This document shows, piece by piece, positions 42,379-50,795 of a DNA stretch of 64,000 nucleotides; position 1 is the first letter of the stretch; the number at the start of each line of letters is the position of its first letter. This stretch comes from Friedmanniella luteola (lineage in GTDB: Bacteria; Actinomycetota; Actinomycetes; Propionibacteriales; Propionibacteriaceae). Made by a program: the position numbers and the translations under genes. The notes beneath the pieces are model-generated. The model had not been told where the DNA came from. It saw nothing but the letters and a program-made list of their open reading frames with translations, and searched no databases. The stretch covers positions 1,178,001-1,242,000 of the forward strand of contig NZ_LT629749.1 in assembly GCF_900105065.1 (NCBI RefSeq). Reading direction: 5' to 3'.

Positions 42379-43307
42379 TGGCCATCACCGCCCACCTGCA
42401 CCAGATCTACATCGCCGCCGACGCCTCGCAGGTGTGGACGGCCCTCGTCGACTCCGACTGGACCCGTCGCTGGTTCCACGGCACGGCATTCGTCTCCCCG
42501 CCCGCCGCCGGCCGGGGCTACCGGACGGTGCTGCCCGACGGCAGCCCGGCCGTCGAGGGCATGGTCGAGGAGCTGGTGCCGCCGGGCGACGGCACGCCGG
42601 GCCGGCTGGTGCAGACCTGGCGCGTCCTCTACGACGCGGCGCTCGGTGCGGAGCCGCCCAGCCGCGTCGAGTGGACCGTCGAGGCGGCCGGCCCCGGGCT
42701 GACCCTGGTGCGGGTGCGGCACGGCGACCTGGCCCGCAGCCCCCGCACCTGGGCCGAGACCCGGGACGGCTGGGTGTGGGTGCTCGCCTCGCTCAAGTCG
42801 GTGCTCGAGACCGGACGGCCGCTGCCGCGGGCCGCGGCCAGGCCCCCGGCGCCCGACGTCCCCGCTGACGGGGACTGGCACCGGGCTCAGGCGGTGGAGG
42901 CGAACAACGACGCCTGGGAGCTCCTCGAGCGGGGTGCGCTCACGCCCGACGAGCAGGAGGAGGTGCTCCGCCGAGCCTACGCCGCCGCCTACCACTGGCA
43001 GCGGGCGCGGGGAGCCGAGCCCGCGAACGAGGCCCGGGCCTGCTACCTGGTCGCGAAGGCGCTGCTGGCCGCTGCCCGCCCGACGGCGGCCCTCGCCTCA
43101 GCGCGCCGCGCGCTGGCGGTCTGCGAGCGCCACGGGCTCGACGACTTCGACCTGGCCTACGCGCACGAGGCGTGCGCGCGGGCGCTGGTCGCCCTCCGCC
43201 GTCCGGACGAGGCGGCAGCCGCCTGGGCGGCGGCCACCGCGGTGCCCGTCGCCGACCCCGAGGACCGCGAGATCGTGCTGGCCGACTTCGCCGGCTACCC
43301 CGACTGA
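42378..43307 (+). CDS. SRPBCC (AHSA1) domain protein with helical-repeat C-terminus
   Basis: Residues 1-150 are a SRPBCC ligand-binding fold (HQIYIAADASQVWTALVDSDWTRRWF ... DGWVWVLASLKSVLETG). Residues about 165-305 are helical, with AYAAAYHWQRARGAEPANEARACYLVAKALLAA and ALASARRALAVCERHGLDDFDLAYAHEACARALVAL repeating as in TPR proteins. This is longer than the usual 150-residue ArsR partner. 309 residues. Likely binds a hydrophobic ligand; no enzyme site seen. Ends 13 bases into the convergent cphB gene. Confidence 0.85.
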   Translation: MAITAHLHQIYIAADASQVWTALVDSDWTRRWFHGTAFVSPPAAGRGYRTVLPDGSPAVEGMVEELVPPGDGTPGRLVQTWRVLYDAALGAEPPSRVEWTVEAAGPGLTLVRVRHGDLARSPRTWAETRDGWVWVLASLKSVLETGRPLPRAAARPPAPDVPADGDWHRAQAVEANNDAWELLERGALTPDEQEEVLRRAYAAAYHWQRARGAEPANEARACYLVAKALLAAARPTAALASARRALAVCERHGLDDFDLAYAHEACARALVALRRPDEAAAAWAAATAVPVADPEDREIVLADFAGYPD

Positions 43308-44257
43308 GCGCCGCGTCGCCCCCGGCGCAGGTGGCGCGCGTAGCTCGTCGGGGAGATGCCCTCGGCCGCGATCTCCGAGGCCAGCCGGCGCAGGTCGTCC
43401 TCGGCGGCGCGGGTCTCCTGCACCTCGACGTCGGCCACGGCCGTGTGGTGGCCGATCAGGGTGCGGGTGGCGAGGTCGAAGCTGCTGCCCGCCGGGAGCA
43501 CGTGCAGCGCGGCACCGGACACCAGCAGCGGGGCGGTCGGCTGGGCGGTCCAGGCGTTGGAGACCAGGTGCCGGCCGTCGACCAGGGTGACCGCCCCCCG
43601 GCCCACCACCTCCAGCCGGGTGCCGCCGCTGACCACCGCGGCGGTGTCCTCGTCGACGCCCATGCCCAGCAGCGACGGCGACTGCGCGACCAGGCTCAGC
43701 AGGCGCCCGTAGCGGTTGCGCTGCGCGAAGTGCTGGTCGATGACCGTGCCGGCGAGGAGCCCGAGGCCGACCGAGAGCTGGCTCATCCGCTGCCGCGGGG
43801 TGGAGCCGGAGCCGCCGAAGGCGATCATGTGCTCGGCGAGGATGCTGGCACCGGCCGACGTGCCGCCGACCACGGCGCCCCGCCGGTGGGTGGCGACGAC
43901 CGCGTCGCCGAACGCCGTGCCGGTGATGAACGCGCTGAGCTTGAGCTGGTTGCCGCCGGTCATGAAGACCGCCGTCATGTCGGCGAGCCGGGCCGCCAGC
44001 GCCGGGTCCTGCGCCTCGGCCCGGCTCTCGGGCCGGAGGGCGACCACCTCGGCGGCGCCCAGGGTGGCGAACACGGCCCGGTAGACCTCCACCACCTCGG
44101 GTCCGAGCGAGGAGGCGGTGGGCACGACGGCGATCCGGGCCCCGGCGCCGCCGGCGGCCTCGACGAAGGCGCGCAGCACCTCCCGGCGCCGCAGCTTGGC
44201 CTCGGCACCGCCGATCGCGAACAGGGTGCCGAGGGGAGGGGAGGAGGGGTCCGGCAT
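43295..44257 (-). CDS. cphB: cyanophycinase CphB (peptidase S51 family)
   Basis: Serine exopeptidase that cuts cyanophycin to beta-Asp-Arg dipeptides. Seen: nucleophile motif GGTSAGASIL (serine in SAGAS), DQHFAQRNRYGRLL typical of cyanophycinases, GMGVDEDTAAVVSGG, and the N-terminal GTLFAIGGAEAKL. 320 residues. No signal peptide, so intracellular, fit to mobilise CphA product. The ATG has a TAACCT box 7 nt before it and no clear ribosome site. The adjacent SRPBCC gene converges on it. Confidence 0.92.
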   Translation of the reverse strand: MPDPSSPPLGTLFAIGGAEAKLRRREVLRAFVEAAGGAGARIAVVPTASSLGPEVVEVYRAVFATLGAAEVVALRPESRAEAQDPALAARLADMTAVFMTGGNQLKLSAFITGTAFGDAVVATHRRGAVVGGTSAGASILAEHMIAFGGSGSTPRQRMSQLSVGLGLLAGTVIDQHFAQRNRYGRLLSLVAQSPSLLGMGVDEDTAAVVSGGTRLEVVGRGAVTLVDGRHLVSNAWTAQPTAPLLVSGAALHVLPAGSSFDLATRTLIGHHTAVADVEVQETRAAEDDLRRLASEIAAEGISPTSYARHLRRGRRGAQSG

Positions 44258-44264
44258 GCCTCAC

Positions 44265-44270
44265 AGGTTA
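44265..44270 (-). promoter_or_regulatory. leaderless -10 box for cphB
   Basis: Minus-strand TAACCT, then 7 nt, then the ATG at 44257. Confidence 0.5.
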
Positions 44271-44322
44271 CGAGGGGTCGACGGCGCCGCCGCCGCGGCC
44301 CGCGGGCGTCAGCGCGGCCGCG

Positions 44323-45033
44323 TCACCGCTGCATCCAGCTGGCCGCGGCGCAGAGGGCGTCGGCGGCGGCCCGGCGCAGCCGCCGCAGCTCCCGGGCCCG
44401 GACCTCCGCCTCGTGCGCGCTGATCGCCGCGCCGTCGTCGACCAGGGCGGTGTCGCAGGCCACCAGCAACCGGGCCGCGCGGTCGGCCGCGACCCGCTGC
44501 CGGGGGCTGTAGCCCGGTGCCAGCACCGCGCCCCCGTCCTTCGGCCGGCTGCCCGCGGCGACACCGAGCCGGGTGAGGGTCGCGGCCGCGCTGAGCACGG
44601 TCTCGCCGAGGGCCCGCTCCGCGTCGTAGGAGCTGGGTGGGGCGAACGGCCGCTCGGCGCGGTGCGCCCGCCACTGCACCCCGCGGCCGACCGCGTGGGG
44701 CACCAGGGCCAGCCCGCCGCCGGCGGCGACCACGGCCTCGCCGACCTCGACGGCCGCCAGGTTCAACGGCGTCGGCCCCCGCAGCGGCGTGAGCGCCCCG
44801 GGCTCGGGCAGGGCCAGCAGCCACATCTCGGGCTCGCGGGTCGCGATGACGCCCAGGGCGGCGGCCAGGGGTGTGGCGGCCAGCGGGTCGAGCCCCAGCA
44901 GGTCCTCGGGGTCGACGACGTGGTGGGCGACGTCACCGGCCACGACGGCCGCCGCCGCCTCGGCGACGCCGACCTGGAAGCGGAGGACGGCGTTCAGGTG
45001 GGCCGTCAGCCGCAGCGAGGGGAGCGACTGCAC
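44323..45033 (-). CDS. conserved-looking protein of unknown function
   Basis: 236 residues, Ala/Leu/Arg-rich, cytoplasmic. Seen: an N-terminal region LRLTAHLNAVLRFQVGVAEAAAAVVAGDVAHHV, a central beta region with VGEAVVAAGGGLALVPHAVGRGVQWRAH and a C-terminal helical bundle (RVAADRAARLLVACDTAL... RELRRLRRAAADALC). No catalytic motif recognised. The GTG at 45033 is favoured by a TACGGT box 6 nt upstream; the frame stays open above it but with low-complexity sequence. It is divergent from the ABC ATPase gene. Confidence 0.7.
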   Translation of the reverse strand: MQSLPSLRLTAHLNAVLRFQVGVAEAAAAVVAGDVAHHVVDPEDLLGLDPLAATPLAAALGVIATREPEMWLLALPEPGALTPLRGPTPLNLAAVEVGEAVVAAGGGLALVPHAVGRGVQWRAHRAERPFAPPSSYDAERALGETVLSAAATLTRLGVAAGSRPKDGGAVLAPGYSPRQRVAADRAARLLVACDTALVDDGAAISAHEAEVRARELRRLRRAAADALCAAASWMQR

Positions 45034-45039
45034 CGCACC

Positions 45040-45045
45040 ACCGTA
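45040..45045 (-). promoter_or_regulatory. leaderless -10 box for the 236-residue protein gene
   Basis: Minus-strand TACGGT, then GGTGCG, then the GTG at 45033. Confidence 0.5.
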
Positions 45046-45117
45046 CGTGCGGGCCCTCCCACCCGCGTCCCTGCCGCCGGGGACGGACGTCCGGGCGGTC
45101 GCCGCCGCCGCGCCCGC

Positions 45118-45123
45118 TAGGTT
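45118..45123 (+). promoter_or_regulatory. leaderless -10 box for the orphan ABC ATPase
   Basis: TAGGTT, then 7 nt, then the ATG at 45131. Confidence 0.55.
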
Positions 45124-45130
45124 GGTGCGC

Positions 45131-45913
45131 ATGTCAGCAGTCGTGGACCTCGCCGGCGTCAGCATCGTCCGCGGGGGCGCGACACTGCTCGACGACGTCG
45201 ACTGGACCGTGGACGAGAGCGACCGCTGGGTGGTCATCGGGCCCAACGGGGCGGGCAAGACGACGTTGCTCCAGGTGCTGGCGGCCCAGATCCACCCCTC
45301 CACGGGGGTCGCCGGGCTGCTCGGCGAGGTGCTGGGCACCGTCGACGTCTTCGAGCTGCGGCCGCGGATCGGGCTGACCTCGGCCGCGCTGGCCGAGCGC
45401 CTGCCACGCGGTGAGCGGGTGCACGACGTCGTCGTGTCGGCCTCCTACGCCGTCGTCGGCCGGTGGCGGGAGGCGTACGACGCCCTCGACCACGAGCGGG
45501 CCGACGAGCTGCTCGCCTCCCTGCACATCGACCAGCTGGCCGACCGCACCTTCGGCACCCTCAGCGAGGGTGAGCGGAAGCGGGTCCAGATCGCCCGCGC
45601 CCTGATGACCGACCCCGAGCTGCTCCTGCTCGACGAGCCGGCCGCCGGCCTGGACCTGACGGGTCGCGAGTCGCTGGTCCGCACGCTGGGCGACCTGGCG
45701 CTGGACCCGCACGCGCCGGCCTCGGTGCTGGTCACCCACCACGTCGAGGAGATCCCCGCCGGGATCACCCACGCGCTGCTGCTCAAGGGTGGCCGCGTCG
45801 TCGCCGCCGGGCCCCTGCGCGAGACCCTCACCGCCGAGAACCTGACGGCGACCTTCGACCTCCCGCTCGCCCTCACCGAGACCGACGGACGCTGGGCCGC
45901 CCGTGCGGTCTGA
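45131..45913 (+). CDS. orphan ABC ATPase
   Basis: Single ABC domain, 260 residues. Seen: Walker A GPNGAGKTT (about 40-48), a long helical part with ERVHDVVVSASYAVVGRWREAYD, signature LSEGERKRVQIARAL (SEGE replaces SGGQ), Walker B LLLLDEPAAGLD, switch histidine VTHHVEEIPAG. No permease gene is adjacent. The LSEGE signature and this arrangement are typical of the ModF/YlmA-like group. Substrate or role unknown. Leaderless ATG. Confidence 0.9.
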   Translation: MSAVVDLAGVSIVRGGATLLDDVDWTVDESDRWVVIGPNGAGKTTLLQVLAAQIHPSTGVAGLLGEVLGTVDVFELRPRIGLTSAALAERLPRGERVHDVVVSASYAVVGRWREAYDALDHERADELLASLHIDQLADRTFGTLSEGERKRVQIARALMTDPELLLLDEPAAGLDLTGRESLVRTLGDLALDPHAPASVLVTHHVEEIPAGITHALLLKGGRVVAAGPLRETLTAENLTATFDLPLALTETDGRWAARAV

Positions 45914-46030
45914 GACGCCCTGCGCGGCCGACCTCGCCTCCCCGCCCGCCCTCCGGCCGTCTGGCACCATGGGAGCAGGCCCTCCACCCCCGGTCGTCCT
46001 GGCCGCGGGGGGCTCGCCGTGGAGGTGAAC

Positions 46031-46495
46031 TTGACCGACTGGCTGGGTGACCACGCCTGGGCGATCTGGCTGAGCCTCGCGTTCCTGCTGGCCGTGGCCG
46101 AGGTCGTCTCGCTCGACCTCGTGCTGATCATGCTGGCCGTGGGCGCGCTGGCCGGCGCCGGCGTCGCCCTGGCGGTCCCGGACCTGTGGTGGTTGCAGGT
46201 CCTGGTGGCCACCGGCGTGAGCGTCGGGATGCTCGCCCTGCTGCGGCCGACGCTGATCGAGCGGGTCCGCAGCATGCCGGGCTACCGCTCCTCGACCGCC
46301 AAGATGGTGGGCAGCACCGGCGTCGCCGTCTCCCAGATCGACCGCTCCGGCGGGGAGATCAAGGTGGACGGCCAGAGCTGGTCGGCCCGGCCGTACGCCT
46401 CGGACCTCGTGATCGACGCGGGCTCGGAGGTGGAGGTCTACGAGATCGACGGGGCCATCGCCGTCGTCTACCCCAAGCACGACGCCCTGCCCTGA
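46031..46495 (+). CDS. NfeD-like membrane protein
   Basis: Short NfeD: hydrophobic helices (about 10-70) followed by a C-terminal OB-fold (VGSTGVAVSQIDRSGGEIKVDGQSWSARPYA...VEVYEIDGAIAVVYPK). NfeD proteins pair with SPFH proteins in membranes, and the stomatin gene follows 55 bases later. A TTG at 46031 is my preferred start because GGAGGTGAAC lies just before it; GTG 46019 would put that site inside the gene. 154 residues. Confidence 0.88.
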   Translation: MTDWLGDHAWAIWLSLAFLLAVAEVVSLDLVLIMLAVGALAGAGVALAVPDLWWLQVLVATGVSVGMLALLRPTLIERVRSMPGYRSSTAKMVGSTGVAVSQIDRSGGEIKVDGQSWSARPYASDLVIDAGSEVEVYEIDGAIAVVYPKHDALP

Positions 46496-46550
46496 CCGCG
46501 GGGCAGACTGGAGCCCCACCCGACCGCGGGTGGGCTAGGAGGATCGACCC

Positions 46551-47732
46551 GTGGACCCCACGACCCTGATCGTCAGCCTCGTCTTCGCGCTGGCGGCGAT
46601 CTTCATCCTCGCGAGCTCGATCAAGGTCATCCGCCAGCAGCGGGTGGGCGTCGTCGAGCGGCTGGGGAAGTTCAAGCGGACGCTGGAACCGGGCCCGCAC
46701 CTGCTGGTGCCGGTGCTGGACAAGGTGCGGATCAACCTCGACATGCGCGAGACCGTCGTGCCGTTCCCGCCGCAGGGCGTGATCACCGAGGACAACCTCA
46801 TGGTGAGCATCGACTCCGTCATCTACTTCCAGGTCATCGACCCGGTCCGGGCGGCCTACGAGGCGCAGGACTACATCAAGGCGATCGAGCAGCTCACCAT
46901 GACGACGCTGCGCAACATCATCGGCGGCCTGGACCTCGAGCAGACCCTGACCAGCCGCGAGGAGATCAACCAGAAGCTGCGGCTCGTCCTCGACGAGGCC
47001 ACCGGCAAGTGGGGGATCAAGGTCAACCGCGTCGAGCTCCGGGCGATCGAGCCGCCCGCCACCATCCGCGACGCCATGGAGAAGGGCGCCCGCGCCGAGC
47101 GCGACAAGCGGGCCTCGATCCTCATCGCCGAGGGTCAGCGGCAGTCGCAGATCCTCGCCGCCGGCGGTGAGAAGGAGTCCGCGATCCTGCGGGCGCAGGG
47201 TGACCGGGAGGCCCTGGTGCTGCGGGCCCAGGCCGACCGGCAGGCCCAGATGCTCCGGGCCGAGGGCGAGGCGCAGGCCATCAGCACCGTCTTCGGGGCC
47301 ATCCACGCCGGCCAGCCGGACCAGGCCCTGCTCGCCTACCAGTACATGCAGATGCTGCCGAACCTGGCCAAGGGCGACGCGAACAAGGTCTGGATCGTCC
47401 CGAGCGAGCTGAACGACGCCCTCAAGGGGCTGGGCAGCGCCGTCGGCGAGATCACCTCCGGCATCCCCGCCAGCGCCAAGGGCGACTTCACGGCGCCGCC
47501 GAAGATCGACGTCCAGGACGAGATCACCAAGCAGAACGCGGCCGAGGCCGAGGCCTCCGAGCGGACCATGCAGGAGGCGATCGCCGCCGCCCAGCAGCTG
47601 GAACGGGGGTCGGTGCTGTCCAAGCCCGCGCTGTCGACCTCACCCGCCGCCCTCGAGGCGGCGGCGTCCGGCTTCGAGCCGCCGGTGAGCAACGGCAGCA
47701 CGCAGGCGACCCCGGAGCCCGAGTCCCGCTAG
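46551..47732 (+). CDS. SPFH/stomatin-like (slipin, QmcA) protein
   Basis: Membrane scaffold of the stomatin group. Seen: N-terminal membrane helix (about 4-24), then KVIRQQRVGVVERLGKFKRTLEPGPHLLVPVLD, MRETVVPFPPQGVITEDN, TLRNIIGGLDLEQTLTSREEIN and the coiled-coil core ILIAEGQRQSQILAAGGEKESAILRAQGD. The C-terminal part (from about 310) is Ala/Ser-rich and variable. 393 residues, GTG start with GGAGGA upstream. Forms an operon with NfeD. The stop abuts the next gene's GTG with no gap. Confidence 0.93.
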   Translation: MDPTTLIVSLVFALAAIFILASSIKVIRQQRVGVVERLGKFKRTLEPGPHLLVPVLDKVRINLDMRETVVPFPPQGVITEDNLMVSIDSVIYFQVIDPVRAAYEAQDYIKAIEQLTMTTLRNIIGGLDLEQTLTSREEINQKLRLVLDEATGKWGIKVNRVELRAIEPPATIRDAMEKGARAERDKRASILIAEGQRQSQILAAGGEKESAILRAQGDREALVLRAQADRQAQMLRAEGEAQAISTVFGAIHAGQPDQALLAYQYMQMLPNLAKGDANKVWIVPSELNDALKGLGSAVGEITSGIPASAKGDFTAPPKIDVQDEITKQNAAEAEASERTMQEAIAAAQQLERGSVLSKPALSTSPAALEAAASGFEPPVSNGSTQATPEPESR

Positions 47733-48497
47733 GTGGAGTGGTGGCAGCTGCTGCTGATCGCCCTGGCCGGGGCGGCGGCCGGGCTCATCAACACCGTCGT
47801 GGGCAGCGGCACCCTGATCACGTTCCCGACGTTGCTGGCCCTCGGCATCCCACCGGTGCTGGCCAACGTCTCGAACTGCATCGGCCTGGCCCCCGGGTCG
47901 TTCGCGGGCGCCCTGGCCGGGCGGGCCGAGCTGGCGGGCCAGCGGGCGCGCATCCTCCGCTACGGGGCGGCCTCCCTCCTCGGGGCGGTGGTGGGCGCCC
48001 TCCTGCTGCTCCGCCTGCCCTCGGCAGCGTTCGACGCGATCGTGCCCGTGCTGATCGGTCTCGGAGTCCTGCTGGTCATCGTCGGGCCCGCGCTGTCTCG
48101 CCGGGTGGCCGCCTACCGCGAGCGGCACGGCCAGCAGGCTGACACGTCCGGCCCGGCCTGGCTGTGGCCCGCGATCGTGGTCACCGGGGCCTACGGCGGC
48201 TACTTCGGCGCCGCCCAGGGAGTGCTGGTGATCGCCGTGATGGGGGTGGCGCTGACCGAGACGCTGGCCCGGGTCAACGCGCTCAAGAACGTCCTGACCG
48301 GGATCGCCAACGGCGTCGCCGGGGTCGTCTTCGTGCTCATCTCCGAGGTCGACTGGGTGGTCGTCGCGCTGCTGGCTGTCGGCTCCGTCCTCGGCGCCCA
48401 GGTCGGGGCCCGGGTGGGGCGGCGGCTGCCGCCGAAGGTCTACCGCGTCGTCATCGTCGTCGTGGGCCTGGCGGCGATCGTCAACCTGCTGCGCTGA
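47733..48497 (+). CDS. TSUP family transporter (TauE/SafE)
   Basis: Eight-helix permease of the sulfite exporter family, moving sulfite, sulfonates or similar anions. Seen: the first repeat AAGLINTVVGSGTLITFPTLLALGIPPVLANVSN and the second VTGAYGGYFGAAQGVLVIAVMG, the duplicated GxGxG-type loops of TSUP. 254 residues. The GTG directly follows the stomatin TAG, so translation is coupled. Overlaps the convergent YbaK gene by 17 bases. Confidence 0.9.
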   Translation: MEWWQLLLIALAGAAAGLINTVVGSGTLITFPTLLALGIPPVLANVSNCIGLAPGSFAGALAGRAELAGQRARILRYGAASLLGAVVGALLLLRLPSAAFDAIVPVLIGLGVLLVIVGPALSRRVAAYRERHGQQADTSGPAWLWPAIVVTGAYGGYFGAAQGVLVIAVMGVALTETLARVNALKNVLTGIANGVAGVVFVLISEVDWVVVALLAVGSVLGAQVGARVGRRLPPKVYRVVIVVVGLAAIVNLLR

Positions 48498-49026
48498 CGG
48501 CGAGGGACAGCACCGCGGCCCCCGGCAGCCGAGCGAGGTCCGCCCCCCGCACGGCCAGCTTGCCGCCCCGGGTGCCGCTGCCCACCACGACCCAGCCGGC
48601 GTCGACGACGCCCCGGTCCACCAGCACCGGCCAGTCGGACGGCAGGCCGACGGGGGTGATGCCGCCGTGCTCCATCCCGGTCCGCGACACCGCCTCCGTC
48701 ATCGGCGCGAACGAGATCTTGCGCACGTCGAGGTGCCGGCGCACCGTCTTGTTCACGTCGGCCCGGTCGGTGGCCAGCACCAGGCAGGCCGCCAGGGTCG
48801 TCGTCTCGCCGCGCCGGCCGGCGACCACCACGCAGTTCGCCGACGCCTCGAGGGGGACGCCGTAGGTGGCGCAGAACGCGGCGGTGTCGGCGAGGGCGGG
48901 GTCGATGGGGGCCGCGAACCAGCCGGTCCCGCTCCCGGCGAGGGCGGCGGTCACCGGGGCCGCCAGGAGGTCGGGCCGGTCGAGGGCCGGCTGCCAGTCG
49001 AGGGTGCCGAGGGCGGGGCTGTCCAC
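48481..49026 (-). CDS. YbaK/EbsC-type aminoacyl-tRNA deacylase
   Basis: Removes wrongly attached amino acids from tRNA, in the ProX/YbaK superfamily. Seen: ANCVVVAGRRGETTTLAACLVLATDRADVNKTVRRHLD, KISFAPMTEAVSRTGMEHGGITPVGLP and VVGSGTRGGKLAVRG, the family core. The conserved lysine is in VNKTVRRHL. 181 residues with about 40 extra N-terminal residues over the minimal domain. GTG start with TAGGCT 6 nt upstream. Which tRNA it edits cannot be told. Confidence 0.88.
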   Translation of the reverse strand: MDSPALGTLDWQPALDRPDLLAAPVTAALAGSGTGWFAAPIDPALADTAAFCATYGVPLEASANCVVVAGRRGETTTLAACLVLATDRADVNKTVRRHLDVRKISFAPMTEAVSRTGMEHGGITPVGLPSDWPVLVDRGVVDAGWVVVGSGTRGGKLAVRGADLARLPGAAVLSLAVSAAG

Positions 49027-49032
49027 CGGCTC

Positions 49033-49038
49033 AGCCTA
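49033..49038 (-). promoter_or_regulatory. leaderless -10 box for the YbaK gene
   Basis: Minus-strand TAGGCT, then GAGCCG, then the GTG at 49026. Confidence 0.55.
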
Positions 49039-49052
49039 GGCACCACCGCGAC

Positions 49053-49610
49053 CTAGGTGAGGACCAGCACCGTGCCGGCGCAGACGGCGGCCCAGCCGAG
49101 GCTCGTGAAGGTGCCGATGATGAAGCGCTCGACGGCCCCGGTGGTCGGGCTCGCCCTCAGCTCGGGGTAGCGCGCGAAGGCCTTGACCGCGACGACCGCC
49201 GCGAGCCCCTCCGGCCAGCCGGCGACCAGGGTCGCCGTCACGGCCAGCCGCTCCAGGGCGCCGATCCAGGTCCCGCCCCGCAGGACCGTCCGCTGGACGC
49301 GCGGTCCCTCCGGGCGGGAGGACGCGTCGGCCAGCGCCAGCACGCAGCGGGTCACCACCCCGCCGCCGAGCAGCGACGCGGCGGAGCCGAGCACGACGGC
49401 GAACCACGACCACGGGGTGCTGAGCGGGGAACCGGAGGCGCCCAGCAGGGCGACCAGCCCGGCGCCGAGCACCTCGACCCCCAGCACCACGACCAGCGCG
49501 CGGGTCCGGACGAGCCGCGGACGACGGCCGTGCGGCGCCGGCCAGGCGAGCACGCTCGCGGCGGTGAGCAGGACCCAGAGCAGGCAGGCCAGGCCCGGCA
49601 GCAGGGTCAC
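49053..49610 (-). CDS. membrane protein paired with the SatD-like gene
   Basis: 185 residues with about four hydrophobic segments (LLPGLACLLWVLLTAASVLAW; LVVVLGVEVLGAGLVALLG; WSWFAVVLGSAASLLGGG; the last WAAVCAGTVLVL) and a cytoplasmic ERLAVTATLVAGWPEGLAAVVAVKAFARYPELR. The region around GAVERFIIGTFTSLGWAAVCA is the best-conserved looking part. Its GTG overlaps the SatD-like stop by 4 bases (GTGA), and a membrane protein is the usual SatD partner in other bacteria. Function unknown. Confidence 0.75.
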   Translation of the reverse strand: MTLLPGLACLLWVLLTAASVLAWPAPHGRRPRLVRTRALVVVLGVEVLGAGLVALLGASGSPLSTPWSWFAVVLGSAASLLGGGVVTRCVLALADASSRPEGPRVQRTVLRGGTWIGALERLAVTATLVAGWPEGLAAVVAVKAFARYPELRASPTTGAVERFIIGTFTSLGWAAVCAGTVLVLT

Positions 49611-50209
49611 GACCGCCCGCCCGCCGCGGAGTCGGCCCGGTCCAGCAGCCGGGCCAGCGTCGGCAGCGTCCGCTGCTCGAGGCTCCAGCCCGCCGCCTGC
49701 AGCCGCTGACCCACCGCCTGCCGGGTCACCCCGAGCTGGTCGGCGACGTCGGCCTGCTGACCGACGACGCCCATCAGGTCCACCGCCTCCCACCCCGACG
49801 CCGTCCGGCGCTCGCGCAGGGCCGCGAGCAGCTGCAGCACGACGGCCACGTCCTCGCCCTCGTCCGGCGCGGCCGGCGCGGCGACGTGCACGTGCCCCGG
49901 CTCGCGCTTGGCCTGCTCCACCGCCGAGCGGGCGGCGAGGAAGGCGGGGCCGCGCGCCGAGCGCGGGTCGCCCGGCAGCGGTTCCTCGACCGCCCCGATC
50001 CCGAGGCCGACGTGCCAGGTCCTGGTGCGCATGAGCATGAGGATGGCATCGACCACCGACCTGCCGTCCGCCAGCACGCCCTGGAACTCGTCGCCGACCG
50101 TCCGGGTGAACGGCAGCCGCGCGGGGAGCGCGGCCAGCCGGGCGAGGGTCGGCTCGACGAGGTCGCGGTGCCGGCGCGAGTCGATCTGGTCGACGGTCAG
50201 CACGAACAT
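49607..50209 (-). CDS. SatD-like regulatory protein
   Basis: 200 residues. The N-terminal part (MFVLTVDQIDSRRHRDLVEPTLARL ... RTVGDEFQGVL ... WHVGLGIGAVEEPL) has the layout of SatD-family proteins, distantly like nucleotide-cyclase folds; the C-terminal part is an HTH (QQADVADQLGVTRQAVGQRLQAAGWSLE). SatD is named from acid tolerance in streptococci, where its mechanism is unclear. First gene of a two-gene unit. ATG with TAGACT 6 nt upstream. Confidence 0.75.
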   Translation of the reverse strand: MFVLTVDQIDSRRHRDLVEPTLARLAALPARLPFTRTVGDEFQGVLADGRSVVDAILMLMRTRTWHVGLGIGAVEEPLPGDPRSARGPAFLAARSAVEQAKREPGHVHVAAPAAPDEGEDVAVVLQLLAALRERRTASGWEAVDLMGVVGQQADVADQLGVTRQAVGQRLQAAGWSLEQRTLPTLARLLDRADSAAGGRS

Positions 50210-50215
50210 GGATCA

Positions 50216-50221
50216 AGTCTA
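50216..50221 (-). promoter_or_regulatory. leaderless -10 box for the SatD-like gene
   Basis: Minus-strand TAGACT, then TGATCC, then the ATG at 50209. Confidence 0.55.
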
Positions 50222-50308
50222 GAGCCTTGCCCACGCCAAGCGAAAGGCTGAGGTCTTGCTCGGGTGGACCGGCCGCGGGCGTCAGGGCCGGTGGGTCATC
50301 ATGGGTCT

Positions 50309-50794
50309 GTGGACAGTGCCGGCGGCCCCGCGGCCCCCTACCTGACCGGTCTGCGGTTGACCGGTCGGCGCGTCGTCGTCGTCGGCGGCGGCCACGTCGC
50401 CACCCGGCGGGTGCCGCGGCTGATCGAGGCGGGCGCCCGCGTGTGCGTGGTGGCGCCCGGGGTGAGCCCGTGGATCGCCCGCGCGGCGGCCGCTGACGAG
50501 CTGGTGTGGCAGCAGCGGGCCTTCCGCCCCGGCGACCTGGAGGGCGCCTGGTACGTGCTCGCGGCGACCGACGACCCCCCGACGAACCGGGCGGTGTCGG
50601 CCGAGGCGGAGGACCGCAGGGTGTTCTGCGTCCGGGCCGACCGGGCCGACGAGGCCACCGCCTGGACCCCGGCCACCGGCGAGGTCGACGGCGTGCAGGT
50701 CGCGGTGCTCGCCGGTCGCCGGCCCCGCGAGGCCGCCCGGGTGCGCGACCTCCTCGTCGGGGTGCTGGCCCGGCTGCGCCGCCGGGCGGCCTGA
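50309..50794 (+). CDS. precorrin-2 dehydrogenase/ferrochelatase-like (siroheme synthesis)
   Basis: NAD-dependent enzyme turning precorrin-2 into sirohydrochlorin for siroheme. Seen: YLTGLRLTGRRVVVVGGGHVATRRVPRLIEAGA, the Rossmann motif GGGHVA; AFRPGDLEGAWYVLAATDDPPTN; and FCVRADRADEATAWTPA. 161 residues, covering the dehydrogenase domain only, with no CysG methylase or dimerisation domain, as in many actinobacterial copies. GTG 50309 has a CATCAT hexamer 6 nt upstream, a weak -10. The next gene follows after 1 base. Confidence 0.88.
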   Translation: MDSAGGPAAPYLTGLRLTGRRVVVVGGGHVATRRVPRLIEAGARVCVVAPGVSPWIARAAAADELVWQQRAFRPGDLEGAWYVLAATDDPPTNRAVSAEAEDRRVFCVRADRADEATAWTPATGEVDGVQVAVLAGRRPREAARVRDLLVGVLARLRRRAA

Positions 50795-50795
50795 G

